Below are positions 33,474 through 42,601 of a stretch of DNA of 64,000 bases, piece after piece; the stretch's first letter is position 1; each line of letters begins with the position of its first letter. Source of the DNA: Myxococcales bacterium (GTDB lineage: Bacteria > Myxococcota > Myxococcia > Myxococcales > Myxococcaceae). The notes under the pieces were generated by a model, which worked only from the letters and a program-made list of their open reading frames with translations, was not told the DNA's origin and searched no databases. The position numbers and the translations under genes are program-made. The stretch is from positions 1-64,000 of the forward strand of contig JAUXRI010000102.1 of the NCBI GenBank assembly GCA_030681895.1. Direction: 5' to 3'.

Positions 33474-35474
33474 TCACCTCGCGCGAAAGGCCCCGTTGAA
33501 CCCGTCGATGCTCGGCCAGCCCGAAGGTGCGGCGCCGATGCCCGGCAGCTCGTACACCACGAGGCCTTGCAGACTGCCCCCGAAAGCGCGCCCGCTGGAG
33601 ACCCGGGACGCGGGAACGGCCAGCTCGCACGCTTCGAACAGCGCGCCCGTCGCGGAGTACAGGCGAAGGGTCGAGCCTCCGTCGGGATGACTCGTCGACG
33701 TCGCCACGCCGCCATCGCTGATCAACTGCAGCACCGTGCTGTTCGTGTCGAGCGGCACCACAAACTGAACCCCACCGTCGAGGTCGACGCGAAGGAGCTC
33801 CGAGGTTCCCGCCGTGGTGCGCGAGTGCATCGTGAGGAGGTCGTCTTCCCAGAGCACCGCCCACGGCTCGGCCGAGTGCGCCCACACCTCACGCGCCGAC
33901 CCGTCGGAAGCCAGCTGAAGAACCTGATTCGGCGTCGTGACGATCGGCGTCTCGCCGGCCATGGCGCGCAGCGCCCATGGAACCACCCGCTCTTGAGCCG
34001 ACCGACCGGCGCTCGAGATGCGCGTGATTGATTGAGGCTGGCCGGAGCAGGGCCTCGAGGTGAGCCACGTCTCGCCGCTGCGGCCCACGAAGAGTCGCCC
34101 GTGGCCGTGCCGTTGGACGCGCCACTTCGGCGTACCAGTGGCACCCTCGAGCGCGATGACATGGAGGGTGTGGGTCTGGTTGCCCTCCATCACCAGCAGC
34201 AGCACGTCACCCTGTCCACCAGAGGCGATGCGCTGAAGCATGAAGTTCGCTCGTCCGTTCATCGGGTCGTTCACGGGAATCGCGAGGCTCGAGAGCGCGC
34301 GCTGCCAGAGGCGTGCTCCGGTGCGCCGGTCGCGGCACGAGACCTGGATCTCACGTCGTGGGCCGTGTTCAGTGACGACGCACAGCACTGCCGCGTCGTC
34401 GTCGAGCACGGTGCTGACCCTCGCGATGGTGGAGTCCTCCGCGGAGAGGTCGATGGAGAACTCGACGAGGCCGTTGGCGTCGAACCCCTGCATCCAGATC
34501 TCCGAGCCCTGCGTGCTCTCGGTGACGACGGTGGTCCTTCCGACGTGCGTCGTCGTCCACCACATCAGGCTGCGCCCAGCAGGAGGTGAGACCCGCCACG
34601 CGACGCGCGGTGACGTGTTCGGTCCGGGGCTGCAGGTGCCATCGGCGAGACACTGACCAGGGCCGCGACACGCGCTGCCAGTCCCGCAGGTCGAACCGAT
34701 GGGCGCGGCGCGCAGCTCGCAGTGCCCGCTCAGACAAATCGGCGCGGTGCGGCAGTCGCTCACGCCGCACGATGTTCCGTCGATGACGGGCGCGAAGCCG
34801 CACCCCGAGGTCGCATCACACACCGATGCTTCGCAGGGGTTCGCCGAGGAGGGACAGACGCGCGCTTCGTGAAGGCAGCCCTGCGTGGCGCTGCAGCTGT
34901 CGACGGTGCATGGGTTGCCGTCATCACATGCGCGTGGAGGCCCGACGCAGTGGCCTGCCGCGCACACGCCTTCGATGATGCAGCGCTCCGCCGCGCAGCT
35001 CGTTCCGTCAGGTTCGTTCGTCGTGACGCACTGGCTGGTCTCGAGGTCGAAGGTGCTCTGTCGGCAAGGCTCGCGCGCGCAGACCCCAGCAGCGACGCCG
35101 GTCCCGACGACTCGAATGCTCGCCACGTGATGCTCGTCACTCAAGGTGACGAGACCTTCGACGGGCCCTGCGCGCTGTGGCTGGAATTGAATCGTGAGCC
35201 GGTTTTCGCCGCGAGCCAGCTCCACCTCCGCGGGGCCGGTGAACTCGCCCAGCAGGGCCACGCGGCTGAGGCGAATCGGGCCGGCGCTCACCACCTGAAA
35301 GGAACACGCGGTCGTGCTCCCAATCAGCGCTCGCCCGCAATCGACCACGTCGGGAACAGAGAGCGGCTCGAGGGCGCCGACGAGCAGCGGGTCTCGGCAC
35401 CCGAGCAACGACGCGACGAAGAGGAGGGAGGCCCGCACGACGAGGCAGGTGCGGCGTCGTGCGGGGAGCTTCAC
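33474..35474 (-). CDS. Lipoprotein with ASH-like, Cys-rich and beta-propeller regions
   Basis: 666 residues. GTG 35474 lies 10 bases after the M32 peptidase stop and gives a signal ending SLLGC. Three parts are visible: a beta-sandwich of about 100 residues resembling ASH/choice-of-anchor-D modules (CGRALIGSTTACSFQVVS ... LTIQFQPQRAGPVEG); a Cys-rich region (about 135-290) with repeated CDDGNPCTVDSC and GTSCAAERC units typical of myxobacterial surface proteins; and a PQQ-like beta-propeller (about 300-666) with recurrent GxxxWR and Dxx.G blades. It probably sits on the cell surface; ligand unknown. GTG 35438 is an alternative start. Confidence 0.75.
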   Translation of the reverse strand: MKLPARRRTCLVVRASLLFVASLLGCRDPLLVGALEPLSVPDVVDCGRALIGSTTACSFQVVSAGPIRLSRVALLGEFTGPAEVELARGENRLTIQFQPQRAGPVEGLVTLSDEHHVASIRVVGTGVAAGVCAREPCRQSTFDLETSQCVTTNEPDGTSCAAERCIIEGVCAAGHCVGPPRACDDGNPCTVDSCSATQGCLHEARVCPSSANPCEASVCDATSGCGFAPVIDGTSCGVSDCRTAPICLSGHCELRAAPIGSTCGTGSACRGPGQCLADGTCSPGPNTSPRVAWRVSPPAGRSLMWWTTTHVGRTTVVTESTQGSEIWMQGFDANGLVEFSIDLSAEDSTIARVSTVLDDDAAVLCVVTEHGPRREIQVSCRDRRTGARLWQRALSSLAIPVNDPMNGRANFMLQRIASGGQGDVLLLVMEGNQTHTLHVIALEGATGTPKWRVQRHGHGRLFVGRSGETWLTSRPCSGQPQSITRISSAGRSAQERVVPWALRAMAGETPIVTTPNQVLQLASDGSAREVWAHSAEPWAVLWEDDLLTMHSRTTAGTSELLRVDLDGGVQFVVPLDTNSTVLQLISDGGVATSTSHPDGGSTLRLYSATGALFEACELAVPASRVSSGRAFGGSLQGLVVYELPGIGAAPSGWPSIDGFNGAFRAR

Positions 35475-35484
35475 GGAATCGAAC

Positions 35485-36954
35485 CTACCGCTGTCCCGGC
35501 CCGTACTGCGCGTCGAGGTGCCGCAGGAACGCCTCGGGCGCGAGCGCATGGCCGGTCGCCGCCTGGACCCGCTCGAACGCGTTCCCGCTGCTGCCGTGCC
35601 GGTGCACCTTCTCGCGCAGCCAGCCCAGTGCCGGCGCGAACTCGCCGCGCGCGAACTCGTGCTCGAGGTCGGGCCGGTCTCGTTTCAGCGCCTCGGCGAG
35701 CTGTGCCGCCGCGAGGTTGCCGATGGTGTAGGTCGGGAAATAGCCGAACAGGCCTGCGCTCCAGTGCCCGTCCTGCAGCCAGCCGTCGAGGTCGGTGCGC
35801 GGGCGGGTGCCGAACCAGTACGCCGACGCGTCGCTCCAGGCCCCGGGCAGGTCGTCGACCTGCAACCTCGCTTCGATGAGGGCGCGCTCGAGGCGCGTGC
35901 GCATCACGATGTGCAGGTCGTACGTCACCTCGTCCGCACCGATTCGGTGCAGGCCGCGATGCACGTGCCTCACCCGGTGCCTCATCACCGGCGCCGATGA
36001 CGCGTCGAAGTGAGGGGCGTACGTCGTTTTGAGCTTCGGCCACAGCCAGTCCCAGAAGCCGTCGCTGCGGCCGAGGTGGTTCTCGAGGAAGCGGGCCTGC
36101 GACTCGTGGAGTGACAACGAGGCGAGCTCTCCCATCGGCGTGCCCCACGCGTCTTCGGGCAGGCCGTCCTCCGCGTGCCAGTGCCCGAGCTCGTGCAGCG
36201 TGCAGAAGATGGACTCGAGCGGGTCGGTCTTCGAGAAGCGCGTGGTGATGCGCACGTCACCGGGGCCGATGCCGATGGTCGATGGATGCGTCGCGGTGTC
36301 GAGGCGCCCGCGTCGCTCCGAGAAGCCAAGGGCTTTCGCGATGGTCGTCGAGAGCGCGCGCTGAGCGTCGTCGGGCACCGGCCCTGGCGCCTTCTCTGGC
36401 GGGCCCGACTCCCACGCGGCCGAGCGTCGCATCAGCTCGTGCGCGAGCGCCTCGAGCAAACGCTCGGTGGTGCCGGGCGCCACGAAGGGCTCGTGCTCGT
36501 CGAGGAGCGCTTCATAGAGGTCGCCACCAGCGGCCAGCGCTCCAGCCTCTTCCCGCTTGAGCGCGATGACCTTGCTCAGCTGCGACTTGAAGACGCGGCC
36601 ATCGTTGGCGTCACGCGCCGAGACCCAGGCTTCCTGCGCGAGCGTGCACGTCTTCGCGAGCGTCTCGACCAGCCGCCGCGGCACGCGCACCGCCCGCTGA
36701 TGCAGTCGCCTCCAATGCCGCACGTCGACGTCGTCGGCCGGGCACGACGAGAGCCACTCACCGACGCGAGGGTCAGCCACCAGCTCGTGCGCGAGGCCCG
36801 CGAGCTGCGCCTGCTGATCAGCCCGATGACGCGCGCCAGCGGCGGGCATGCCGGTCTCCTCGTCCCAGGAAAGCAATGCGCTCGTCGAAAGCAGAAGAGC
36901 GCGTTCACGCATCCTTTGCGTGAGGAGCCCCCGGTCTGTGTTCGACGCGGTCAT
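35485..36954 (-). CDS. M32-family carboxypeptidase (carboxypeptidase Taq type)
   Basis: 489 residues from ATG 36954. All family signatures are present: DVRITTRF, the zinc motif LHELGHWHAE (near 255), LHESQARFLENHLGRSDGFW with the third ligand (near 295), RIGADEVTYDLHI and GYFPTYTIGNLAAAQL. M32 enzymes are cytoplasmic, HExxH-dependent metallocarboxypeptidases that trim C-terminal residues from peptides. Length is normal for the family (about 500). No signal peptide. It precedes the Cys-rich lipoprotein gene by 10 bases and may share its transcript; the functional link is unclear. Confidence 0.95.
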   Translation of the reverse strand: MTASNTDRGLLTQRMRERALLLSTSALLSWDEETGMPAAGARHRADQQAQLAGLAHELVADPRVGEWLSSCPADDVDVRHWRRLHQRAVRVPRRLVETLAKTCTLAQEAWVSARDANDGRVFKSQLSKVIALKREEAGALAAGGDLYEALLDEHEPFVAPGTTERLLEALAHELMRRSAAWESGPPEKAPGPVPDDAQRALSTTIAKALGFSERRGRLDTATHPSTIGIGPGDVRITTRFSKTDPLESIFCTLHELGHWHAEDGLPEDAWGTPMGELASLSLHESQARFLENHLGRSDGFWDWLWPKLKTTYAPHFDASSAPVMRHRVRHVHRGLHRIGADEVTYDLHIVMRTRLERALIEARLQVDDLPGAWSDASAYWFGTRPRTDLDGWLQDGHWSAGLFGYFPTYTIGNLAAAQLAEALKRDRPDLEHEFARGEFAPALGWLREKVHRHGSSGNAFERVQAATGHALAPEAFLRHLDAQYGPGQR

Positions 36955-37013
36955 CAATCGCTCACCAGTGCAAGGTGGTGGCCGGGGTCCATCGGTTGCA
37001 GCGCAGTCAAAAG

Positions 37014-38462
37014 ATGCTCACTCCGGCGGAAGAGCTCGGCCTCGCGGGCCACAGCGTCGCGGCGCGCGTGCGACGGGCCTTGCACCAGCTCGACGAGGGC
37101 CTGACGAAGGAGCTCCTCTCGGCCCTCACCACGGCCGCGTGGGAGCGCCGCTGCGTCTACGAGCGCGATGGAAAATACGAGGCGGTGCGAATTCTGCCGA
37201 CGCCGATGACGCTGTTGTCAGACCAGCTCCATTCCCTGCACAGCGTGTCGCTCGCGCTGCTCCACGCGACGCGGCGGCTGTTGCCGATGTCGCTCGCCGA
37301 CGAGGCGGTGCACGACGTCGTGCGACTCTCGGAGGAAGAGGACGCGTGGCTTCGGGAGCTGTGGACGCCAGCCGTCGCGGCCACCAACCCCGTCTTCGGG
37401 CGGCTCGACGCCGTCGTCGACGTCACCAGCGCGCACTGGAAACAGACGCTGCAGTTCATCGAGCCGAACCTCAACGGCGTGGGCGGGCTGCATCTGCTCC
37501 CCGCGGCCGAGGCCGCCGTGCAGGAGCTGGTGTTTCCGATTCTCCAACGCGTCGACCCACGGCTCGCGCTCGATTTGAGCGCCGACGTACGTGCCCTGCT
37601 GATGCAGACCCTCATCGAGCACCTCGAGGCCGTCGGCGAGCCCGGGAGGACGCTGTGTTTCCTGGAGCCGAAGTACTCGGACAGCGGGCCTGACGACCAG
37701 GGCGCGCTGGCGACGTACTGCCACGAGCACTTCGGCATCACCGCGCTGCACGCCGACCCGGCCGAGCTCGAGCTGCGCGGCGGCCTCGTCACCTTCGACG
37801 GCCAGCCGATTCACTGCGCGTACCGTGATTACTCTCTGGCTGACGTGCTCGCGCTCAGGGCGAGCGGGGTCGACGTGCGGCCGATGCGCCGGCTCTTCGA
37901 GACCAACCGCATGGTCTCGTCGGTGGCAGGCGACCTGGACGTGAAGGCAGCCTGGGAGGTGCTCACCGACGACGCCTACGCCGCCCACTTCTCGAACGAG
38001 GAGCGCGCGCTGTTTCATCGGCACGTGCCGTGGACGCGGAGGGTCTTCGAGCGCCGCACCACGCTGGCAGATGGACGGGATGGCGAGCTGCTGCCGTTCA
38101 TTCGTGATGGCCGGGAAGGGCTGGTGCTCAAGCCGAACCGCGCCTTCGGAGGGACGGGCGTCGTGGTGGGCCCCGGGGTGACGAGCGCCGAGTGGGACGC
38201 GGCACTGGCGCTGGCCGTGTCGCAGCCGCGCGAGTGGGTCGTGCAGCGACTGGCGCCGTTGCCGCTCATCGAGTGCCCCGTGGTGGGCGCCGATGGCCAC
38301 GTGCAGGACGAGTCCTTCTTCCTCGTGCTGGGCCTTACGCCGACCGACGATGGGCTCTCGGTGCTGGCGCGCGCGTCGCAGAAGCTGGTGGTGAACGTCG
38401 CGAAGCGCGGCGGCGTCGTGGTGGCCGCGGTGGCGCACGGTCCGGGCCGCGCGATGCGCTGA
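37014..38462 (+). CDS. Circularly permuted ATP-grasp-like protein
   Basis: 482 residues from ATG 37014; GTG 36975 is an alternative start, and neither has a strong ribosome-binding site. It is divergent from the M32 gene. The C-terminal third has ATP-grasp features: LVLKPNRAFGGTGVVVGPGV (nucleotide-binding Lys and Gly-rich loop), EWVVQRLAPLPLIECPV and a basic C-terminus. The N-terminal part (TLCFLEPKYSDSG, YRDYSLADVLAL, FETNRMVSSVAGDLD) matches the preATP-grasp half seen in the circularly permuted ATP-grasp / glutathionylspermidine-synthase-like group. Such proteins ligate a carboxylate to an amine; the substrate here is unknown. No signal peptide. Confidence 0.75.
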   Translation: MLTPAEELGLAGHSVAARVRRALHQLDEGLTKELLSALTTAAWERRCVYERDGKYEAVRILPTPMTLLSDQLHSLHSVSLALLHATRRLLPMSLADEAVHDVVRLSEEEDAWLRELWTPAVAATNPVFGRLDAVVDVTSAHWKQTLQFIEPNLNGVGGLHLLPAAEAAVQELVFPILQRVDPRLALDLSADVRALLMQTLIEHLEAVGEPGRTLCFLEPKYSDSGPDDQGALATYCHEHFGITALHADPAELELRGGLVTFDGQPIHCAYRDYSLADVLALRASGVDVRPMRRLFETNRMVSSVAGDLDVKAAWEVLTDDAYAAHFSNEERALFHRHVPWTRRVFERRTTLADGRDGELLPFIRDGREGLVLKPNRAFGGTGVVVGPGVTSAEWDAALALAVSQPREWVVQRLAPLPLIECPVVGADGHVQDESFFLVLGLTPTDDGLSVLARASQKLVVNVAKRGGVVVAAVAHGPGRAMR

Positions 38463-38539
38463 AAGGTCCCAAGGTCTTCACCCCGACGAGCTCGAACGAC
38501 TGAGTGGAGCCGCTGAACCCGAATCGAGTCTGAGGATTT

Positions 38540-38561
38540 CGACACCCCGTGTCGTTTGTTT
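38540..38561 (+). terminator. Hairpin terminator between convergent genes
   Basis: CGACAC (38540-38545), loop CCC, GTGTCG (38549-38554), then TTTGTTT. An outer repeat (CGAGTC at 38525-38530 and GACTCG at 38564-38569) could extend the structure. It lies 78 bases after the ATP-grasp stop and 64 before the end of the opposite gene. Confidence 0.65.
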
Positions 38562-38624
38562 CGGACTCGATGCGCGCTGCCTGCCCGCGACGGCGTGCCG
38601 GGGCGAGCGAAACGCCCGGTTCGC

Positions 38625-39248
38625 CTACTTTGCCTTCACGCTGACGGGAATCGCCCACGTCTGGTGGTCCTGCGTCGACCACGTGAGCGTGGTGTTCCCC
38701 ACCTTGAGCGCCGTGACGAGGAGCACGCCCGGGCTCTCGAGCTCGACGGTGGCGATGGCAGGCTGCGCGATGTCGACGCGCTCGAAGCTCGGCACCGAGA
38801 TGCGGTGGGTGCCGCCGACGGCGATGGTGACGCGCTCGCCCGCCATGGGCTTCGCGGCCGGCTTCGGGCGTGGCGGCTGCTGGAGCACGATGATGGGCGC
38901 GTCGGGGTCGTAGCCGAGAATGTCGCGCACCCTGCGAATGCGCTTGTCGTCGGGACGCGCCGCCCGAAGGAACCGCTCGTAGAAGTGCGCCGCCTTCTTG
39001 TTGTCCTTCTCGCTGTCCTCCTGGGAACCGCGGGTTGCGTAGGTCGACCCAAGCGCGAGGAGACAGTCGGGGTCGTCGGGCGCCAGCGACAGACACCGCT
39101 CCAGGAGCGTGATGGCCGTCGGGTAGGCCTTCTCGGCGCGCGCCGCCTTCGCGTTCGCGAGCAACGTCGCGGGGTCGTCGGCAGGTGGCGGCCCGGCGAA
39201 GGCCTGCGCAGCCACCGACGCCACGAGGATGATCAGTCGCCCAGACAC
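38625..39248 (-). CDS. TPR protein with pilus-secretin N-terminal-like domain
   Basis: 207 residues from GTG 39248, placed eight bases after a near-perfect GGAGGTGG ribosome-binding site; it gives a signal peptide (RLIILVASVAAQAFAG). TPR-like helices cover about 25-110 (TLLANAKAARAEKAYPTAIT, LLALGSTYATRG). The C-terminal 70 residues (GERVTIAVGGTHRISVPSFE, VDIAQPAIATVEL, LKVGNTTLTW) match the small beta domain at the N-terminus of CpaC-type type II/IV pilus secretins. No secretin channel follows, so it may dock with or regulate a secretin or act as a periplasmic scaffold. Confidence 0.78.
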   Translation of the reverse strand: MSGRLIILVASVAAQAFAGPPPADDPATLLANAKAARAEKAYPTAITLLERCLSLAPDDPDCLLALGSTYATRGSQEDSEKDNKKAAHFYERFLRAARPDDKRIRRVRDILGYDPDAPIIVLQQPPRPKPAAKPMAGERVTIAVGGTHRISVPSFERVDIAQPAIATVELESPGVLLVTALKVGNTTLTWSTQDHQTWAIPVSVKAK

Positions 39249-39483
39249 GTCCACCTCCGGTGGTCGAGCGTGTGACAGCTGTCGCGGAAACGCCAGCAGC
39301 CGGGCCGTGCGTTGAACGGTCGAACGAGTGAGCACACCGAGAGAACCCGAGGTCTCATCCGATGCCGTCGCGGGCTGGCGCCCATGCCGCATGACGGCGC
39401 GACGGTTCACTCGCCCACTGTCGACACCCGCGCGGGCACCGAATAAGGCGCCACCTCCGTCATTCTTCCCGGGGGAAGTCCTC

Positions 39484-41040
39484 ATGCAGCGTCTGCTCGT
39501 CTCGTGTCTGCTGATCGCGTCGGCCACCACCCATGCGTCGGGCTTCTACTTCGGCGACAACGGCGCGAAGGCGATGGTGCAGGGTGGCGCGTTCACCGCG
39601 CAGGCCGACGACGTCTCGGCGATGCAGCACAACCCCGCCGGCCTCACGCAGCTCAAGGGGCTCTCGTTCCTCGTCGACGGCAACTTCATGAACAACGAGG
39701 TGACGTTCTGGCGCCAGGACCCGGGCTGGAACCCCGGCGCGCCGTCGAACCTGATGGAGAAGGTCTCGCGTACCGGCAGCAACCTCACGCCCGGTGGAAC
39801 GCTCTTCGCGTCGCCGATGTTCGGCGCGTCGTACGGCTTCGACCTCTTCGGCCGCGCCTTCACCGTCGCGCTGGGGCTCTTCGTGCCGCCCGCCGTCGGC
39901 CTCAACGAGTACCCGATTCCCGACTACACGAAGGACTCGACGGGCAAGTACGTGCGCAACCCCAAGCGGTTCGCGCCCAACCGCTACATGCTCGTGAAGC
40001 AAGACATCCTCATCGCGTTCCCGACGCTCTCGCTCGCCTACGACATTCACCCCGTCGTGCAGGTCGGCGTGTCGCTCCAGCTGGTCGTGTCGCACTTCGA
40101 CTTCAACCAGGCCATCTACAGCGGCCTGTCGGACCCGACGAAGTCGACGGAGGAAGACACCTCGTTCGACTCGGTCGTGCGCGCGAACCTCGATGGGCAG
40201 CTTGGTTTTACGGCCGTCGGCGGCGTGATGGTGCGGCCCACCGACTCGCTCTCGTTCGGCGCCTCGGTGCGTCCTCCCATCGCGATTCGCGGGCGCGGCA
40301 AGCTCACCTTCGAGCTCGGCGAGACGCCGAAGAGCCTCAACACCACCGTGACGGGCGACCAGGGCGAGCTCGCGTTCACCATGCCGCTCGAGATTCGCGT
40401 CGGCGCGCGCTACTCGCCTTCGAAGACGTGGGGCGTGAACGCCGACTTCGTCTACCAGGGCTGGAACTCGCTCGACGCGCTCACGCTCACGCCCATCGGC
40501 GTCACCCTCGCCATCGGCTCCGCCGAGCCGACGAACGTCGCGCCCTTCAAGATTCCGAAGAACTGGGTCGGCACGTTCTCGGGCCGCGTCGGCGGCAGCT
40601 ACCGCCCCTGGAAGTGGACGTCGATTTCAGCGGGCGTCTGGTACGAGACCTCGGCGCAGCCGTCGCAGTACTTCGCGCTCGACTTCCCGCACCCCAGCCG
40701 GCTCTTCCTCACCGGCGGCGTGACGGGCCACCTCGGCCCCATCGACGTCATCGCGGGCTTCGCGTGGACGCCGACCCAGGTGCTCAACATCACCGACAGC
40801 AACCAGCGCCAGGGCTCGACCGGAGGCACCGACATCAACACCATGATGCCCCTGCAGGGCGGCATCGTCGGCAACGGGCAGTACTCGGCCGGCGGGTGGA
40901 TCGTCTCGGTCGGCCTGCGCGGCAACTTCCAGTTCGGGGCGTCGACGCCGGCTCCCGCGTCAGTTCCCGCACCGGCTCCAGCACCAGTCGAGTCGCCCAC
41001 GCCGGCCGCCGCGCCTGCACCTGCGCCCGCTGGGAGCTGA
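39484..41040 (+). CDS. OmpP1/FadL-family outer-membrane transporter
   Basis: 518 residues from ATG 39484 (GGGGGAAG upstream). The signal peptide ends TTHA; the mature N-terminus SGFYFGDNGAKAMVQGGAFT followed by NPAGL is the FadL hatch signature. Many amphipathic strands follow (VRPTDSLSFGASVRPP, YSPSKTWGVNADFVY). The C-terminus is unusual: after the last strand (VSVGLRGNFQFG) there is a Pro/Ala-rich tail of about 30 residues rather than a terminal aromatic. The family imports hydrophobic compounds such as long-chain fatty acids. It is monocistronic; the 235-bp upstream spacer is unassigned. Confidence 0.9.
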   Translation: MQRLLVSCLLIASATTHASGFYFGDNGAKAMVQGGAFTAQADDVSAMQHNPAGLTQLKGLSFLVDGNFMNNEVTFWRQDPGWNPGAPSNLMEKVSRTGSNLTPGGTLFASPMFGASYGFDLFGRAFTVALGLFVPPAVGLNEYPIPDYTKDSTGKYVRNPKRFAPNRYMLVKQDILIAFPTLSLAYDIHPVVQVGVSLQLVVSHFDFNQAIYSGLSDPTKSTEEDTSFDSVVRANLDGQLGFTAVGGVMVRPTDSLSFGASVRPPIAIRGRGKLTFELGETPKSLNTTVTGDQGELAFTMPLEIRVGARYSPSKTWGVNADFVYQGWNSLDALTLTPIGVTLAIGSAEPTNVAPFKIPKNWVGTFSGRVGGSYRPWKWTSISAGVWYETSAQPSQYFALDFPHPSRLFLTGGVTGHLGPIDVIAGFAWTPTQVLNITDSNQRQGSTGGTDINTMMPLQGGIVGNGQYSAGGWIVSVGLRGNFQFGASTPAPASVPAPAPAPVESPTPAAAPAPAPAGS

Positions 41041-41122
41041 GCCGTTCGTCTCAAACCAGCGCCTGCACGTGAGCACCGCGGCTCGACGAAACTCCCGGAG
41101 CTGACGACGGCGGTGTAGGACG

Positions 41123-42601
41123 GTGCTCGTGTCCGACGCGCTCACCTTCGGCCGCTATCAGTTGCTGGAGCGGGTCGCCGCCGGCGGCATGGGCGAGGTG
41201 TGGGTCGGCCTGCAGACGGGCATCGGCAAGTTCCAGCGCCCGGTCGCGGTGAAGCTGCTGCTGCCGCACCTCATCGACGACCCGCGCCTGGTGAAGATGT
41301 TCCTGCAGGAAGCACGGCTCGGCGCGGCGATGACGCACGCGAACGTGGTGCAGGTCTACGACGTCGGCTTCGAGCACGACCGCTACTTCATCGTGATGGA
41401 GCTGGTGCGCGGCGTCTCGTTGTCGAAGCTCATCGCGGGCTTGCACGGCGCGCAGGAGCGGCTCTCGGCCGACCTGCTCTGCTTCATCGCCCGCTCGTTG
41501 TGTGACGGCCTCTTCGTCGCACATGAGCAGAAGGGCGCCGACGGCCGGCTGCTGCACTTCGTCCACCGCGACGTCACGCCGCACAACGTGCTCGTCTCGG
41601 TCGACGGCGCGGTGAAGCTGACCGACTTCGGCATCGCGCGCGTGGCCGAGGGCGACAAGCTCTCGAAGCCCGGCATCGTGCTGGGCAAGCTCTCGTACCT
41701 TCCGCCGGAGCAGCTGCTCGGCCAGCCCGTCGATGCGCGTGCCGATGTCTTCGCCGCCGGTGCCACGCTCTTCCACCTCGCGGCCCTCGAGAAGCCGTTC
41801 GAGTCGACGACGGGGCCGACGCTCGACCCGATGCGCCTGCCCATCGTGCCGCTGCGGGTGATGCGGCCCGACCTGCCGAAGGAGCTGTGCGAGGCCATCG
41901 AGCGCGCGATGCGGCCTTCACTCGACGAGCGGTTCGCGTCGGCCCGCGACTTCCGCAACGCGCTGCCCGTAGCGTCTCCCGAGGCGCCCGATGCGCTGGG
42001 CGCGTTGATTCGGCGTGTCTGCGCTGCGGCCCTCATCGAGCTCGAAGCGAAGACGGAGCGCGCCGCGAAGGGCTTGCCCGAGACCCAGCCCGAGCGGCCT
42101 TCGGTGCAGCGCAAACCCGTGCTCCAGAAGCCGCCCGAGACGTCGATGTCGGCGAGCGAATTGCCGCAGCTCCAGAAGGACCGGCGCGGGCCCATCACGC
42201 TGCTGGTGCTGGCGTTCCTCATCGGCGGCGGCGTCTTCTACGCGTTCAACGACTCCGCTTCGAAGCCGAGCGACGTGCCGCCAGTCGCGGTGGTGCCACC
42301 GCCCGTCGTCGCGCCGGTAGTGCCCATCGACGCAGGCGCCGCGCCTGCGCCGGTCGTCGCGGTGGTCGAGGCGCCCGTCGCCGTCAACCGCACGCCCGGC
42401 ACGCTGGCCCTCGAAGCGACGCCCTGGGCCGAGGTGACCCTCGACGGAAAGTCGATTGGCGAGACGCCGCTGGCGAACGTGTCCGTCCTCCCGGGTGTGC
42501 ACACGCTGGTGTTCAAGAACCCCGAGACGGGCAAGTCGGTGAAGCGTGTCGTGCAGGTGCACCCCGGCCAACGCCTCTCACTGCGGGTGGACGTGCGATG
42601 A
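41123..42601 (+). CDS. Membrane Ser/Thr protein kinase with C-terminal PEGA domain
   Basis: 492 residues from GTG 41123 (GTG 41129 is equally possible, with AGGA eight bases before it). Kinase domain about 8-275: AAGGMGEVWVG, Lys 44 in VAVKLLL, HRDVTPHN with Asp 150, DFGIARV with Asp 168, LPPEQLLGQ. A linker leads to one membrane helix (about 355-372, TLLVLAFLIGGGVFYAF), a Pro/Val-rich spacer and an extracytoplasmic PEGA domain (GTLALEATPWAEVTLDGKSI onwards). It overlaps the next gene, an FHA-sigma54 protein, by four bases, so kinase and likely phospho-reader are made together. Confidence 0.92.
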   Translation: MLVSDALTFGRYQLLERVAAGGMGEVWVGLQTGIGKFQRPVAVKLLLPHLIDDPRLVKMFLQEARLGAAMTHANVVQVYDVGFEHDRYFIVMELVRGVSLSKLIAGLHGAQERLSADLLCFIARSLCDGLFVAHEQKGADGRLLHFVHRDVTPHNVLVSVDGAVKLTDFGIARVAEGDKLSKPGIVLGKLSYLPPEQLLGQPVDARADVFAAGATLFHLAALEKPFESTTGPTLDPMRLPIVPLRVMRPDLPKELCEAIERAMRPSLDERFASARDFRNALPVASPEAPDALGALIRRVCAAALIELEAKTERAAKGLPETQPERPSVQRKPVLQKPPETSMSASELPQLQKDRRGPITLLVLAFLIGGGVFYAFNDSASKPSDVPPVAVVPPPVVAPVVPIDAGAAPAPVVAVVEAPVAVNRTPGTLALEATPWAEVTLDGKSIGETPLANVSVLPGVHTLVFKNPETGKSVKRVVQVHPGQRLSLRVDVR